Source of the DNA: Okeania sp. SIO2C9
GTDB lineage: Bacteria > Cyanobacteriota > Cyanobacteriia > Cyanobacteriales > Microcoleaceae
Reading direction: 5' to 3'
NCBI RefSeq assembly: GCF_010672455.1
Contig: NZ_JAAHGO010000007.1
Span: 133,706-173,606, forward strand
Length of the DNA stretch: 39,901 nt
Shown: one piece after another, positions 16,803 to 25,307 of the stretch
How positions within the stretch are numbered: position 1 is the stretch's first letter
Layout of the letters: each line of letters begins with the position of its first letter
Position numbers and translations under genes: made by a program
The notes under the pieces: model-generated
What the model saw: the letters and a program-made list of their open reading frames with translations, nothing else
What the model was told of the DNA's origin: nothing
Databases searched by the model: none

Positions 16803-18013
16803 AATCTATGATTATCTATTATAATCTATGAATATCTATATTTCATTTTATGCTACTAGGATTCAAAACTGAGTTACACCCAAATAATCAGCAAAAAACC
16901 TTATTGGCTAAACACGCTGGTGTAGCTCGTCATGCCTGGAACTGGGGATTATGGCTTACCAGAAACATCCTTAATCACAATCAGCGTCATCCTGATAGTA
17001 AACTTAAATTTCCTACTGCTATTGATTTACATAAGCTTTTAGTAGCAATGGTCAAACCTAAAAACTATTGGTACTACGAGGTTTCTAAAACAGCGCCTCA
17101 GTATGCTTTGAGATATTTGTCATCAGCTTGGAAGCGTTGTTTTAACAAAATTTCTGGTCAACCTAAATTCAAGAAAAAAGGTAGGGATGATAGTTTTACT
17201 TTGGATGGTTCAATTACAGTCGGTTTTAATCGTATAAAGTTACCTCGAATTGGCTGGGTTAAAACCTTTGAAATCTTGCCAGACAATGTTACTCCCAAGT
17301 CTGTAACTATTAGCAAAAAAGCTGATAGATGGTTTATTAGTTTCAAGATAGAAACAGAACCTCAAGTCACTGATAAATCAGTTGATGTCGTTGGTGTAGA
17401 TTTAGGTGTAAAATCTTTAGCTACACTGTCAACTGGTGAGGTTTTTGTTGGTGCAAAATCTTACAAAAAGTTAGAGTCTAAACTATCACGACTGCAATAC
17501 CTTAACAGGAATAAAACTAAGTTTTCCAACAACTGGAAAAAAGCACAGCTAAAAATAGCGAGACTACACACAAAGATAGCTGATATCAGGAAAGATACGT
17601 TACATAAACTAACGACCTATTTGGCTAAAAACCACAGTCAAATAGTAATAGAAGACTTAAATGTATCAGGAATGATGTCAAATCACAAGTTAGCTAAGGC
17701 TGTTGCTGACATGAGTTTTTACGAGTTTCGCAGACAGTTAGAATACAAGTGTGAGTTATATGGTTCAGAGTTAATCATCATTGATAGATGGTTTCCTAGT
17801 TCTAAAACCTGCAGCAGGTGTGGAACTGTTAAAGAGTCTCTATTGTTATCAGAGCGTGTTTTTGAATGTGAAAACTGTGGTTTCAGTTGCGATCGAGACT
17901 TGAATGCAGGGTTAAATTTAGCTATGGCGGTCAGTTCGACCGTGAATGCCTGTGGACTGGATAACGCCGACGTTGCCAGATAGAAACAGGAATAGAACAG
18001 ATAATCATAGATT
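16803..18013 (+). mobile_element. Solo tnpB insertion element (IS200/IS605-IS607 type, no tnpA)
   Basis: An intact tnpB is framed by a perfect 15-bp inverted repeat: AATCTATGATTATCT (16803-16817) and AGATAATCATAGATT (17999-18013). At each end the motif recurs once more, imperfectly (ATAATCTATGAATATCTAT; ATTATCATAGGTTTCTA), so true ends probably lie near 16795 and 18037. TTGAC lies at the left edge, resembling the TTGAT-type target of known IS605 elements. The guide (omega) RNA would be expected over the 3' end of tnpB and the right end, but cannot be drawn by eye. Confidence 0.75.
16850..17983 (+). CDS. tnpB: TnpB RNA-guided nuclease, apparently intact
   Basis: 377 residues, usual for TnpB. 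The N-terminal part is HTH_OrfB-like (FKTELHPNNQQKTLLAKHAG ... ARHAWNWGL); the RuvC triad is complete: D184 (GVDLGVKS), E268 (VIEDLNVSGM), D350 (CDRDLNAG). A four-cysteine zinc ribbon (CSRCG ... CENCG) lies between RuvC-II and III. By homology it is an omega-RNA-guided DNA endonuclease that favours retention of its element; transposition would need a TnpA in trans, since none is encoded here. Start ATG at 16850 follows ATTTCATTTT with no strong ribosome site. Confidence 0.93.
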   Translation: MLLGFKTELHPNNQQKTLLAKHAGVARHAWNWGLWLTRNILNHNQRHPDSKLKFPTAIDLHKLLVAMVKPKNYWYYEVSKTAPQYALRYLSSAWKRCFNKISGQPKFKKKGRDDSFTLDGSITVGFNRIKLPRIGWVKTFEILPDNVTPKSVTISKKADRWFISFKIETEPQVTDKSVDVVGVDLGVKSLATLSTGEVFVGAKSYKKLESKLSRLQYLNRNKTKFSNNWKKAQLKIARLHTKIADIRKDTLHKLTTYLAKNHSQIVIEDLNVSGMMSNHKLAKAVADMSFYEFRRQLEYKCELYGSELIIIDRWFPSSKTCSRCGTVKESLLLSERVFECENCGFSCDRDLNAGLNLAMAVSSTVNACGLDNADVAR

Positions 18014-18041
18014 TCTATAGATTATCATAGGTTTCTAAGAA

Positions 18042-18176
18042 CGGCATAGTATTTATCCAATCACATTACGACCAATCATGTCGAATTGTTCGGATGACAA
18101 TACATATACTTTACAAGCTTTTTGGTTCTTCCCGCCAGAGCTATAACCATTACCTATGTCCTAACCTTAATGCGTA
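18042..18176 (+). pseudogene. Possible displaced 3' end of the exported-protein gene
   Basis: Two overlapping open frames start at the element edge. One reads RHSIYPITLRPIM ... AFWFFPPEL and stops at 18144-18146. The other continues as HYDQSCRIVRM ... NHYLCPNLNA to a stop near 18174-18176. Either could be the missing C-terminus of the 16416 gene; codon phase alone does not decide, because the exact element ends are unknown. Confidence 0.3.
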
Positions 18177-18266
18177 GTGCTACATCATCAATATTTGTGA
18201 TTGATGTACAAAACCTGACAATTATAACTAAATCAATAAGCGATGTTAGGTTTTCTTGATATAATA

Positions 18267-18507
18267 GAGTTGTTGGGAATTAAGGGAGAAAAATGGCTAA
18301 AACCCTTATTAGTCAAACCTTATGGGTATTTTCAGTCCTAAAATCCTGAAAAGCTTATAGAGTAAGCTTTTGAGCATTTTACAGCGATTTTCATTTTAGT
18401 AGAGTGCAGGTAGGGATGTTGTATGCAACGTCCCTAAAGAATTATCATTTTTTCAATGTGGTTCATTCACCTGAAAACTGCTGTAAATTTTTATTTCCCA
18501 ACAACTG
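18267..18507. mobile_element. MITE family A, copy 2, carrying a nested element
   Basis: Same terminal inverted repeats (GAGTTGTTGGGAATTAA / TTATTTCCCAACAACTG) and TA flanks as 4567-4704, and the same interior landmark (AGTAAGCTTTTGAGCATT). It is 103 bp longer, and the extra DNA is accounted for by the insertion at 18382-18483. Confidence 0.85.
18382..18483. mobile_element. 102-bp MITE, family B, nested inside a family A element
   Basis: Inverted ends CAGCGATTTTC and GAAAACTGCTG are flanked by TA on both sides. Removing it with one TA restores a sequence that matches copy 1 of family A to within one base of length. Its middle carries the hairpin AGGGATGTTG ... CAACGTCCCT, which also occurs at about 37784-37810. 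A related element is at 29559-29688 and a left end at 37591. Confidence 0.8.
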
Positions 18508-18694
18508 TAATATTTATTGGCGTTGGTTAATCAAACTATGAAATCCAAGTTGGTAAAATATAAAATGCTTTTAAATTAGGAGTTATGCAATCGCCATTTC
18601 AAGAGAAATCATAGCCAAAATCACCAAAGCCTATTTATTATCTAAGTTAGACTGTTTGAGCATCCAATAAAAATAATTAATAATGTTCTTAGTG

Positions 18695-18916
18695 ATGACA
18701 AATTTATTAACAGAGGCGTTTAAGAAAGCCCAAAACTTGCCAGAACATATCCAAGAGGAACTGGCAAAACAGTTAATTGAAGATATAGAGAGCGAGTTGC
18801 AATGGCAGCAAACCTTATCGAAACCCCAAAATTCTATCCTAGACGAATTGGCACGCAAAGCTTTAAATGAGTCATCAGAAGGAAAAACAAGAGTTATGGG
18901 TTTTGATGAACTATGA
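18695..18916 (+). CDS. Antitoxin of a RelE/ParE-type pair
   Basis: 73 residues from ATG 18695 (MTNLLTEAFKKAQNLPE); an in-frame ATG at 18683 would add four residues. Helical and acidic (LAKQLIEDIESELQ), ending GKTRVMGFDEL, the form common for cyanobacterial antitoxins encoded ahead of short RelE-like toxins. Its stop overlaps the toxin start by ATGA, the usual coupling. Such antitoxins normally bind the toxin and repress their own promoter. The DNA-binding fold is not obvious by eye. Confidence 0.75.
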   Translation: MTNLLTEAFKKAQNLPEHIQEELAKQLIEDIESELQWQQTLSKPQNSILDELARKALNESSEGKTRVMGFDEL

Positions 18917-19185
18917 AGTCAGAATTAACAGATGAGTTCGTGAAGTGTTTTGCTAAGTTACCTGAAACAGTCCAACAAACTGCCCGCAAAAACTATAAAC
19001 TCTGGAAACAAAACCCTAATCATCCAAGTTTAGAGTTCAAGAAACTCAACACCAAGGAACTCGTATATTCGGTAAGAGTAGGCATTGGTTGGCGTGCTGT
19101 GGGAGTCATGAAAACACCAGACACAATTGTTTGGTTCTGGATTGGAACCCATAGTGAATATGATAAGTTACTTAAAAAGTTATAA
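18913..19185 (+). CDS. RelE/ParE superfamily toxin
   Basis: 90 residues with the expected pattern: helical start (FVKCFAKLPETVQQTARKNYKLWKQNP), a PSLEFKKL turn, then strands VYSVRVGIGWRAVGVM and IVWFWIGTHSEYDKLL. This is the small RelE/HigB-like mRNA-cleaving or ParE-like toxin fold. Conserved basic and aromatic positions (K, R, W, H, Y) are present. It starts inside the antitoxin stop codon, so the two are translationally coupled. Whether it targets mRNA or gyrase cannot be told. Confidence 0.82.
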   Translation: MKSELTDEFVKCFAKLPETVQQTARKNYKLWKQNPNHPSLEFKKLNTKELVYSVRVGIGWRAVGVMKTPDTIVWFWIGTHSEYDKLLKKL

Positions 19186-19358
19186 GTAGTCAGACATAAC
19201 TAAACTGCTCAATTCCTTCATCAAATAGTTACCGAAACCGCTTAACTAGCACCTCACCATCGTAACAAGTCCAGCGGTCTACCAAACTCCAACGCATAAG
19301 GTAAATCACCACCGCCTCAAAAAATCAATAATTTTTTGATAGATTTTAGCCAAATTCA

Positions 19359-19562
19359 CTAATACAAAATAACGGTCCCTATTCGCAGTCTAACAAGACC
19401 ACAAATAGTCATCATTATTTGCAAATATTTATCAGTATTTAGCCTAAATCTTTCTTGGACTACTCCCTCAGCTTTATCCCCAGTAAATTTTTGTTTTCGA
19501 GATAATTTTTTTTGTGTTTCACGAAAAAAATTTATGTCACTGTCTTGAGTGCGTCTTATCAT
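19359..19562 (-). pseudogene. Remnant of an IS5-family DDE transposase C-terminus
   Basis: A 67-codon frame. DSDINFFRETQKKLSRKQKFTGDKA and then VQERFRLNTDKYLQIMMTICGLVRLRIG correspond to two separated blocks near the C-terminus of DDE_Tnp_4-type transposases; the stretch between them, normally about 50 residues, is deleted. No terminal repeats were recognised. Non-functional. Confidence 0.65.
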
Positions 19563-19581
19563 TCTGGGGAGACCCCAGAAT
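19561..19581. repeat. Perfect hairpin ATTCTGGGG/CCCCAGAAT
   Basis: A 9-bp perfect stem with a 3-base loop, at the edge of the transposase remnant. It may be an element end or a local palindrome; there is no T-run on either side to call it a terminator. Confidence 0.5.
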
Positions 19582-19881
19582 TACGCACTCGCTTTTTTTC
19601 CTGGTTTTCCAACTTCTAGGTCAACAATATCCTTACCTGAGCCGGAGGCGGGTTTAGCTGATTTCTGGTTGTCGCCCCCAATTTAACACCGAACCCGCCT
19701 CTACATCTGCATTCCTTCTTCCATTCTGTCTCCTGACTCCTAAAAATCCGGATTTTTAGCTCTTTTGGTTGTTTAATACATTTATACCTATTTTGACCAA
19801 TAAATAAGGTCTCAACCCTTCCCTTTCAGGGGGATAAAAAAGGAAATTTCAGATTTCAACCCTCTGACTGAAACCGGAGGT

Positions 19882-19930
19882 ACTGATAACTGATAACTGA
19901 TAACTGACAACTAATAACTGATAACTGAAA
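19882..19930 (+). repeat. Heptanucleotide run (ACTGATA)n abutting a start codon
   Basis: Seven units: four perfect ACTGATA and three variants (ACTGACA, ACTAATA, ACTGAAA). It ends 5 bp before the ATG of the next gene and replaces the place where a ribosome site should be. Confidence 0.9.
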
Positions 19931-19935
19931 AGACC

Positions 19936-22278
19936 ATGAATAATCAAGCTAATGCTCCTGTTAATACTGACAACTATTTATTAAGAAGTGTACATACAAA
20001 CAATTTTCCCCAAATTTTAGACCAGTTAGGCGTCTCTTTAGTTGTTTCTACTTATCAAGCGGGAAAATTAATTGTTTTGCGTGCGGATAATGGAGTAATT
20101 AATACTCACTTTCGCACCTTTAATAAACCCATGGGATTAGCAGCAACTCACGAAAAAATTGCCCTGGGAACTGCTTATCAAATTTGGGATTTTCGCAACG
20201 TTCCAGCAGTAGCAAAAAAATTAGAACCTGCTGGTAAACATGATGCTTGTTTTTTACCGAGAAATATTCATATAACTGGGGATATTGATATTCACGAAAT
20301 GGCTTGGGCAAAGGATGAATTATGGTTTATTAATACTCGTTTTTCTTGTCTCTGTACTCTCGGTCATCCTAATAGTTTTGTCCCTAGATGGAGACCTCCT
20401 TTTATTAGTGGATATGATTTAACAGACCGCTGTCATTTGAATGGATTATGTTTAAAAAATGACCTGCCAAAATATGCCACAGCTTTAGGAGAAACTGATA
20501 CTGCTGCTGGTTGGAGAAAGAATAAAGCTAATGGTGGGATATTAATGGATATAGAAACAAATGAAATATTAATGCGGGGTTTATCTATGCCTCATTCTCC
20601 GAGATGGTATCAGGAACAATTATGGTTATTAGAATCGGGAAATGGCAGTCTGGCAAAAGTCGATTTAAACCAGAGAAAATTAGAAACAGTTGCTAAGTTG
20701 CCTGGGTTTACTCGTGGTATAGATTTTTGGGGAAATTTAGCATTTATTGGTTTATCGCAAGTTAGAGAAACTGCTGTTTTTACTGGGATGCCAATTACTC
20801 AACTTCAGGAAAGAATTTGTGGGGTATGGGTGGTAAATATTTTAACTGGAGAAACTCTTGCTTTTTTAAGGTTTGAAGAAGGAGTTCAGGAAATATTTTC
20901 TGTAGCAGTTTTGCCGAATATTCGCTTTCCTGAAATTATTGAATGGAATGAAAATTTACTTGCTAGTTCTTATGTTTTACCTGATGAAGCTTTGGCAGAA
21001 ACAGTACAACCAGCTTCAGAAATAGCTATATCAGAAACTCATTTAGTCAAAGGAAATCAGTTCTATCAAGAAGGTAAATTAATAGAAGCGATCGCTGAGT
21101 ATCAAGAATGTCTGAAGTTACAACCAGATTTGACAAGAGCTAAATACAATTTGGGGGTAGCTTTAGGAGACAATCAACAGTATGAAGCAGCCATTAATGT
21201 TTTACAACAGGTAATTAGGACAGAGTCAGATAATGCGGATGCTCATAACAGTCTTGCTTATGCTTATAGTCAAAAAGGTGAATTAGAAGGAGCAATTAAA
21301 CATTATGAAGAGGCAATTAATCTTAATGGTAGTTTTGCCAAAGCTCATTTTAATTTAGGCATGATTTTGTTAAAAAATGGAGATTTTAAAAGGGGATTTT
21401 CTGAATGTGAATGGCGTTGGCAAACTTCAGAATTTACTCCCTTTCAATGTCCTCATCCCCGATGGAAAGGGGAAGATATTAGGGATAAAACTTTGTTAAT
21501 TCATACCGAACAAGGAGCAGGAGATGCTATTCAATTTATTCGCTATATTCCTCTAGTGGCAAAACTGTGTAAGCGGATTATTTTAGTCTGTACGCCAGAT
21601 TTAATTCCTATCTTTAAAAGTGTGCCAGGAATTGATAAATTAATGCCACCAGGAGAACTACAATTATCAGAATTTGATATCTATGTACCCTTGATGAGTT
21701 TACCTTATATTTTTGACACAACTTTAGAAACAATTCCTGCCAATATTCCCTATCTCCAATCTACAAACAGTAACCATATAAATATCTCCGATTCTGAATA
21801 CAAAGTAGGTATTGTTTGGGCAGGTAGTCCTACTCATAAAAATGACCATAACCGTTCTTGCAAGCTAACTAATTTTTTACCGATTTTACAAGTGCCAGGA
21901 GTAAAATTTTACAGTCTGCAAAAAGGAGAAGCAACCAAAGAATTAGCTCAAATTTCCAGCAATATTCAGATAGAAGATATGAGTCCTCAGTTAAATAACT
22001 ATGCCGATACAGCAGCAATAATAAATCAATTAGATTTAGTAATTACTGTTGATACTTCAGTGGCACATTTAGCAGGAGCATTAGGTAAATCTGTATGGAC
22101 TTTATTATGTTTTAACCCTGACTGGCGTTGGTTACAGGAAGGAGAAAATACTCCTTGGTATCCAACAATGAGATTATTCCGTCAGTCTCAGTCAAGAGAG
22201 TGGCAAGAAGTAGTTGAAAAAGTACAAGCAGAGCTATGGGAAATTATGGGAAAAAAAATGATTATAAGTGTTCAGTAG
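19936..22278 (+). CDS. TIGR03032-TPR-glycosyltransferase-like fusion protein
   Basis: 780 residues. Residues 1 to about 360 match the TIGR03032 family (LGVSLVVSTYQAGKLIVLR, IHEMAWAKDELWFINTRFSCLCTL, SMPHSPRWYQEQLWLLESGNG, GFTRGIDFWGNLAFIGLSQVR), a beta-propeller-like domain of unknown role. Residues about 370-480 are three TPR units (NQFYQEGKLIEAIAEYQECL, AHNSLAYAYSQKGELEGAI, AHFNLGMILLKNGDF). Residues about 490-775 resemble the heptosyltransferase/GT-B-like domain often fused to TPRs (LIHTEQGAGDAIQFIRY, VGIVWAGSPTHKNDHNRS, DLVITVDTSVAHLAGALG). It is likely involved in protein or cell-surface glycosylation, inferred from domains only. The decayed glycosyltransferase/debranching locus follows it. 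Confidence 0.85.
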   Translation: MNNQANAPVNTDNYLLRSVHTNNFPQILDQLGVSLVVSTYQAGKLIVLRADNGVINTHFRTFNKPMGLAATHEKIALGTAYQIWDFRNVPAVAKKLEPAGKHDACFLPRNIHITGDIDIHEMAWAKDELWFINTRFSCLCTLGHPNSFVPRWRPPFISGYDLTDRCHLNGLCLKNDLPKYATALGETDTAAGWRKNKANGGILMDIETNEILMRGLSMPHSPRWYQEQLWLLESGNGSLAKVDLNQRKLETVAKLPGFTRGIDFWGNLAFIGLSQVRETAVFTGMPITQLQERICGVWVVNILTGETLAFLRFEEGVQEIFSVAVLPNIRFPEIIEWNENLLASSYVLPDEALAETVQPASEIAISETHLVKGNQFYQEGKLIEAIAEYQECLKLQPDLTRAKYNLGVALGDNQQYEAAINVLQQVIRTESDNADAHNSLAYAYSQKGELEGAIKHYEEAINLNGSFAKAHFNLGMILLKNGDFKRGFSECEWRWQTSEFTPFQCPHPRWKGEDIRDKTLLIHTEQGAGDAIQFIRYIPLVAKLCKRIILVCTPDLIPIFKSVPGIDKLMPPGELQLSEFDIYVPLMSLPYIFDTTLETIPANIPYLQSTNSNHINISDSEYKVGIVWAGSPTHKNDHNRSCKLTNFLPILQVPGVKFYSLQKGEATKELAQISSNIQIEDMSPQLNNYADTAAIINQLDLVITVDTSVAHLAGALGKSVWTLLCFNPDWRWLQEGENTPWYPTMRLFRQSQSREWQEVVEKVQAELWEIMGKKMIISVQ

Positions 22279-22659
22279 AAGCTTAAATTAAGTATTTATT
22301 TTAGTTTTTAGTAGAGATTTTCTCTGGAATGTCTCTACAGGATAATTTCACATCAAAAATACCCTAGTGCCGTTACGCGGAAGTTAAAAGTCAAAAGTAT
22401 TGGTTTGTAATTATTTTAGGATTTTGTAACTGGTCAGTTATTTCCGCCATCCTGCACTAGAAGAAGTAGTCATTTTAGTTAAACGTCACAAATGAGTGTA
22501 GATATCCCTAACTTTTGAACGGCTATACCTACCTTGGCAATAACCAAAAACTTTAATTAATATTTTGTTATAAAGATTTACAGCTCATAGCTGAGTAAAA
22601 CTGTGTACCAAAAATATTACTTCTAAAAATTTTAATCTCAGGACTTAGGAGATTTTTAT

Positions 22660-23086
22660 ATGCGGATTTCTCAAGTTAATCCTTTATGGAAAAAAGTTTT
22701 TCCCGTTGCCTATAGTGGCATTGAACTAATAGTGGCTCCCTTGACATATGAATTAGTCTGCCGTGGGTATGAAGTTACTTTATTTGCCCCTATTCAAGAA
22801 TTAATAATGAATAATTAACAATTACGTTTGTTGATATATACCTCATTTATACTGATTTTACTGTTAAACAATACAACGCTTATTTAACATTACAACTTCA
22901 GAAAATATATGGAGGTGCTAATGAATTTAATATCATCAATTATCCTGTGTATTATGCAGCTTTACCCTATTTTTATTTGGTTGAAAAACCCACTTTTTAG
23001 GAACTATGTAGTCAATTTATCGCAGAGAGTAAACGGCTATTTAGTTAGTATCAAAATTCCCATAAATTTAGTATCTATAACTATTA
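22660..23086 (+). pseudogene. Decayed family-4 glycosyltransferase
   Basis: ATG 22660, with GGAG upstream, starts a 52-codon frame (MRISQVNPLWKKVFPVAYSG ... YEVTLFAPIQ) matching the N-terminus of cyanobacterial GT4 enzymes (MRIAQVAPLW..., YGGIELVV). It stops at 22818. A second frame at 22878-22997 (YLTLQLQKIYGGANEFNIIN ... AALPYFYLVEKPTF) matches a later block of the same family (ANEFDIIHSH...AALPY...VKTPT), and after a TAG the same frame reads SKRLFS, stop, YQNSHKFSIYNY. At least one deletion, a frameshift and two stops separate the pieces, so it is non-functional. The 69-codon frame at 22909 overlaps it in another phase and is not a gene. Confidence 0.72.
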
Positions 23087-23114
23087 AAGACAGTTATTAT
23101 AGAACTAAGTTATT

Positions 23115-23301
23115 GTAAGCATTTCCTACGGAATGCTGCGCAAACAGCTATTATCTGTCAGCTCTCAGCTCTTATGAGGGGGTTTAAATTAATATAGACT
23201 TTACAGCCTAATTTGGTAGTAAGTATAAATTCTGCCTCAATTACTAAAGCTTTTATCTAAAACTCAAAGCAATAGCTGATAGCTGACGGCTGAATGTTTA
23301 C
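23115..23301. mobile_element. Inverted-repeat element R3, copy 2
   Basis: Starts GTAAGCATTTCCTACGGAAT, identical to 6386 for about 38 bp, and ends GACGGCTGAATGTTTAC. It sits between the glycosyltransferase relic and the tnpB relic. Confidence 0.7.
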
Positions 23302-23413
23302 AAGTTATTTAATAACACTTAATAACAATCTTGTTAAGTTCGAGCTTTAAATTCAACTTCATACTGGATCTCTAAAGGAGTCTTTATTATGTCAGCTAAA
23401 TCGTAGCTTAATC

Positions 23414-24148
23414 TTATACTTTCTTAGTTTTGTAGTAGAAATACAGCCAGAAGAGTTGCCTCAAATTGATAATTCAGTAGGTATAGATTTAGGAATCAAA
23501 ACTTTTGCTACTTTGAGTAATGGAGAAAAAGTTGACGCACCAAAACCGCTCAAGAAACGCATTAAGAAGTAGCCTCTTTCAGAGGAGCTTCGCTAACGAA
23601 AATTAAGTAAGTCATTATCTCATAAAACTAGAGGCTCTAAACGATATGAAAAAGCCAGGCTAAGAGTTGCAAAATTTAATGGCAAACTGAAAGATACAAG
23701 GACAGATTTTCTTCATAAACTATCTACTAAAATAATTCGTGAAAACCAAACAATTGTTTTAGAAGACTTAAATGTTTCTGGAATGCTTAAAAACCGTAAA
23801 TTATCCAGAGCTATTTCTGATTTAGGATGGCGAACTTTCCGAACATTCCTAGAAGGAAAAGCAGAAAAATACGGTCGTGATTTTAGAATAATTAGCAGGT
23901 GGGAACCAACATCACAAAAGTGTTCATGTTGCGGTTTTAAAGGTGGAAAGTTAGACCTTTCAGTTCGGGAGTGGGAGTGTCTAAACTGTGGCAGTAAACA
24001 TGATAGAGACGAAAACGCAGCAAGAAATATATTAGTCGCGGGCGGGCAGTCCGAGACAAAAAACGGACGTGGAGGCAAACATAAGACTACCGTTAAGGTA
24101 GCAGAAGTCAGTGAAACGTCAACCCACCGAGGAGCTATGGCTCGGTAG
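23414..24148 (+). pseudogene. tnpB: Broken tnpB (IS200/IS605 type)
   Basis: One frame runs from YFLSFVVEIQPEELPQ through GIDLGIKTFATLSNG (RuvC-I), VLEDLNVSGM (RuvC-II), a zinc ribbon (CSCCG ... CLNCG) and HDRDENAARN (RuvC-III), so all catalytic aspartate/glutamate positions survive. The N-terminal roughly 150 residues are absent, and a 27-bp in-frame insert (23570-23596) containing the palindrome CCTCTTTCAGAGG brings stops at 23570 and 23594. The element's right-end hairpin follows at 24148-24183. It is not related closely to the intact tnpB at 16850. Confidence 0.85.
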
Positions 24149-24183
24149 GAATCCCTGTGCCTTTAGGCCGGGGAGGATGTCAA
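24148..24183 (+). mobile_element. Right end of the tnpB element (subterminal hairpin)
   Basis: GGAATCCCTGTGCCTTTAGG followed by CCGGGGAGGATGTCAA has the form of an IS200/IS605 right-end hairpin. Debranching-enzyme coding sequence resumes at once after TCAA. A similar solo end is at 37049-37083. Confidence 0.75.
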
Positions 24184-25307
24184 ATGAACTACGTTTAGGG
24201 GAATTAGCTCGGTGTGAAGAAATTCCCCATACTCCTTATTATGGTAGTGTCGATGCGACCCCTCTATGGTTGATGCTTTATAGCAACTATTACAAATGGA
24301 CAGGGGATACAGAAACTATAAAAAGTTTGTGGTCGAATGCTCTCGCTGCCATGGACTGGATAGACCAGGAATGCCAAGCAACTGGATATATCAGTTATTT
24401 GAGGCGATCGCCTGGTGGAATTCAAAATCAGGGTTGGAAAGATTCCAATGATTGCATTGTTAACAGTAAAGGGAAATTAGTGGATGGAGCTATTACTTTG
24501 TGCGAAGTACAAGCTTATGTCTATGCTGCAAAATTGGGAGCGAGTCAGATTGGCAGAGTTTTGGGATATCCTGAATTGGCGGAAAAATGGGAGTTAGAAG
24601 CAGCCCAACTCAAAGAAAGATTCAATCGAGATTTTTGGCTAGAATCAGAAAACTATTGTGCCTTAGCTCTAGATGAAAAGGGTAATCCCATTGATAGTAT
24701 TACCTCTAATCCAGCACATTGTTTACAATTAGGCATTTTTACCGCCGAAAAAGCAGAGGCAGTGAGCGATCGCCTCTGTGCAGAAGATATGTTTAGTGGG
24801 TGGGGTGTTCGCACTCTCAGTAGTCTATCTCCTGCTTACAACCCAATGGGTTATCACTTGGGTTCAGTTTGGCCTCACGAGAATGCTTTCGCTGCTGTAG
24901 GATTGCGCAATATGGGGCGAATAAATAGTGCATTTGAAATTGCGGAAGGTTTGATTGATATGACTAAAGTGCAGCCGAATAATCGACCTCCAGAATTATT
25001 TTGTGGTTTTGAAAGGGAAGCTAATAGAGACCCTATTAAATATCCAGTAGCTTGTTTTCCTCAAGCTTGGGCAACAGGTACGATATTTAAACTGTTACAA
25101 ATGATGGTGAATTTGATTCCTGATGCTGCTAATAATTGTCTAGCGATCAAGAATCCTGCTTTACCCAAATTCATTAATCATTTATCTGTGCAAAACCTCA
25201 AAGTAGGTGATAATTTAGTTGATTTCAATCTAGAAAAAATCGGTGAGATAACTACTTGTACTGTTGTTAAGCAACAGGGAGATTTGCAAATTTTAATTGA
25301 AGCTTAA
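24177..25307 (+). pseudogene. Amylo-alpha-1,6-glucosidase (glycogen debranching) C-terminal half
   Basis: 376 codons from an ATG that the transposon end supplies. The sequence from NELRLGELARCEEIPHTPYYG onward is the C-terminal (alpha/alpha)6-barrel half of a cyanobacterial amylo-alpha-1,6-glucosidase: SVDATPLWLMLYSNYYKWTG, GWKDSNDCI, SDRLCAEDMFSGWGVRTLSS, YHLGSVWPHENAFAAVGL, ACFPQAWATGTIFKLLQ. Full-length relatives are about 700 residues, so roughly the first half is missing; nothing like it precedes the element. No internal stop has arisen, so loss may be recent or the half-protein may still be made. Activity is doubtful without the N-terminal domain. Confidence 0.82.

Noticed and set aside
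22909-23118. 69-codon plus-strand frame with a GGAGG site
   Set aside because: It overlaps, in another phase, a frame that matches the GT4 glycosyltransferase family; the latter explains the sequence better.
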